From Chthoniobacterales bacterium (GTDB lineage Bacteria > Verrucomicrobiota > Verrucomicrobiia > Chthoniobacterales > JACTMZ01): DNA of 6,303 nucleotides. The DNA is taken from assembly GCA_017853515.1 (NCBI GenBank), contig JAFMJK010000131.1, forward strand, positions 1 to 6,303, written 5' to 3'. The notes beneath the pieces are model-generated. The model was not told where the DNA came from. It ran no database searches and saw nothing but the letters and a program-made list of their open reading frames with translations. Below, piece by piece: positions 5,885 through 6,303 of this stretch (position 1 is its first letter; the number at the start of each line of letters is the position of its first letter). A program made the translations under genes and the position numbers.

Positions 5885-6097
5885 ATGGATCCGCACCGCC
5901 GCCCCGGCCGCCGGCGACGCCGCAAGCGCGTCCGCGACAACGATGCGCTCCGCAAGTGGGCCAAGGATGATGGGCCCGCCGGCGACGAAAAAGAGCAAGC
6001 AAACATAGGTCTTTTGCTCGCCGTGATCACCGGCCTGATCCTGTTATTTTGCCTCCACTACATTATGAAGGAGATGACCTACGAGCCGCCACTCTGA
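5885..6097 (+). CDS. Small Arg-rich single-pass membrane protein
   Basis: The 70-residue protein has no recognised family. Residues 5-17 are very basic (RRPGRRRRRKRVR), then comes an acidic-charged linker (about 18-39) and one membrane helix at 41-60 (IGLLLAVITGLILLFCLHYI), then a short polar tail MKEMTYEPPL. By the positive-inside rule the N-terminus is cytoplasmic and the tail is periplasmic. ATG 5885 is chosen because GGAG at 5871-5874 lies 10 nt upstream. In-frame ATGs at 5825 and 5831 would overlap or abut the divergent dipeptidase start and have no ribosome site. The basic N-terminus could bind nucleic acid or acidic lipid headgroups, which is speculation. It sits upstream of the palindrome element. 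Confidence 0.7.
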   Translation: MDPHRRPGRRRRRKRVRDNDALRKWAKDDGPAGDEKEQANIGLLLAVITGLILLFCLHYIMKEMTYEPPL

Positions 6098-6231
6098 GCG
6101 GGCTGACCTCATTTTGATCGTGGGGTGGATCGCGATGTTCCTATCGCGATTTGCAGACGGAGATATCGCGCGGGGACGGCGCGATCCACCTTTCCAATCG
6201 TCCAGCAGCTTTTTGCGATCGGTCTTATGCT
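6098..6231. other. Intergenic region with palindromic element
   Basis: This 134-nt region lies between the small membrane protein and a possible next gene. I see no coding potential in it. Most of it is occupied by the double-palindrome element at 6124-6190. No clear promoter or classical terminator with a U-run is visible. Confidence 0.5.
6124..6190. repeat. Nested palindrome / REP-like element with ATCGCG units
   Basis: The outer arms GGTGGATCGCG (6124-6134) and CGCGATCCACC (6180-6190) are perfect 11-bp inverted repeats 45 nt apart. Between and within them are further copies of ATCGCG: ATCGCGAT at 6129-6136 pairs with ATCGCGAT at 6143-6150 (8-bp stem, 6-nt loop), and ATCGCGC at 6165-6171 pairs with GCGCGAT at 6179-6185 (7-bp stem, 7-nt loop). 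The element can therefore form either one long hairpin or two side-by-side hairpins, which compete for the same arms. This is like paired REP/BIME palindromes; whether it is repeated in the genome cannot be seen here. No U-tract follows, so a simple Rho-independent terminator is less likely. Confidence 0.65.
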
Positions 6232-6303
6232 ATGCGCCCGACACACAGCGTGGCGCTGAAGGGAAGCAAGACCAAGGGTGCGCCGGGCTCCAAGGCAGGC
6301 TCG
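6232..6303 (+). CDS. Possible 5' end of a lysine-rich ORF, truncated by the window
   Basis: An ATG at 6232 opens a frame that remains open for all 24 codons to the window edge, encoding a Lys/Gly/Ser-rich start (MRPTHSVALKGSKTKGAPGS...). A GTG at 6250 is an alternative start in the same frame. No Shine-Dalgarno sequence precedes either codon, and 72 nt is too little to judge coding character. The composition would suit a basic, disordered N-terminus, but no family can be named. Confidence 0.25.
   Translation, partial: MRPTHSVALKGSKTKGAPGSKAGS

Noticed and set aside
6213..6231. TTGCGA and TATGCT as a promoter for the last ORF
   Set aside because: The two boxes are only 7 nt apart, far below the 16-18 nt needed for sigma-70 type promoters.

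Overview
The window is a GC-rich bacterial chromosomal segment, with tightly packed genes on both strands and no RNA gene, CRISPR array, transposase or phage gene. The lineage cannot be fixed from sequence alone. An outer-membrane barrel protein, a periplasmic dipeptidase and signal peptides show a Gram-negative envelope. The gene families and high GC would fit a Verrucomicrobiota (Opitutales-like) genome, but that is a low-confidence inference.

Layout. (1) Positions 1-192 (+) hold the 3' end of an AraC-family regulator. (2) Positions 206-2685 (-) hold three co-directional envelope genes, read from high to low coordinate: an outer-membrane beta-barrel protein with an unusual helical insertion, a 116-residue uncharacterised protein with a strong ribosome binding site, and a three-helix membrane protein with a DUF4105/Lnb-type extracytoplasmic domain. 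The gaps of 57 and 39 nt suggest one operon. (3) Positions 2686-2888 form a divergent spacer with a possible 19-codon leader ORF. (4) Positions 2889-3149 (+) hold an HPr-fold protein in which both phosphorylation sites are replaced (Asn at 15 and Asn at 46). (5) Positions 3152-5832 (-) hold a very tight operon: a secreted VanX-type D-Ala-D-Ala dipeptidase, an FAD-dependent oxidoreductase and a type III polyketide synthase. The first two genes overlap by 14 nt and the last two are 7 nt apart. (6) Positions 5885-6097 (+) hold a small Arg-rich single-pass membrane protein. (7) Positions 6098-6303 hold a compact double-palindrome element and possibly the start of another gene.

How the genes may work together. 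The polyketide synthase and flavoprotein probably make and reduce or oxidise a small (alkyl)resorcinol- or pyrone-like product. Linkage to a cell-wall dipeptidase is unusual and may mean only shared transcription. The barrel protein and the DUF4105 protein both act in the envelope. The most notable single observation is the HPr paralogue that has lost both regulatory phosphosites while keeping the fold and canonical numbering. Next are the dipeptidase-flavoprotein-PKS operon and the self-complementary repeat at 6124-6190.
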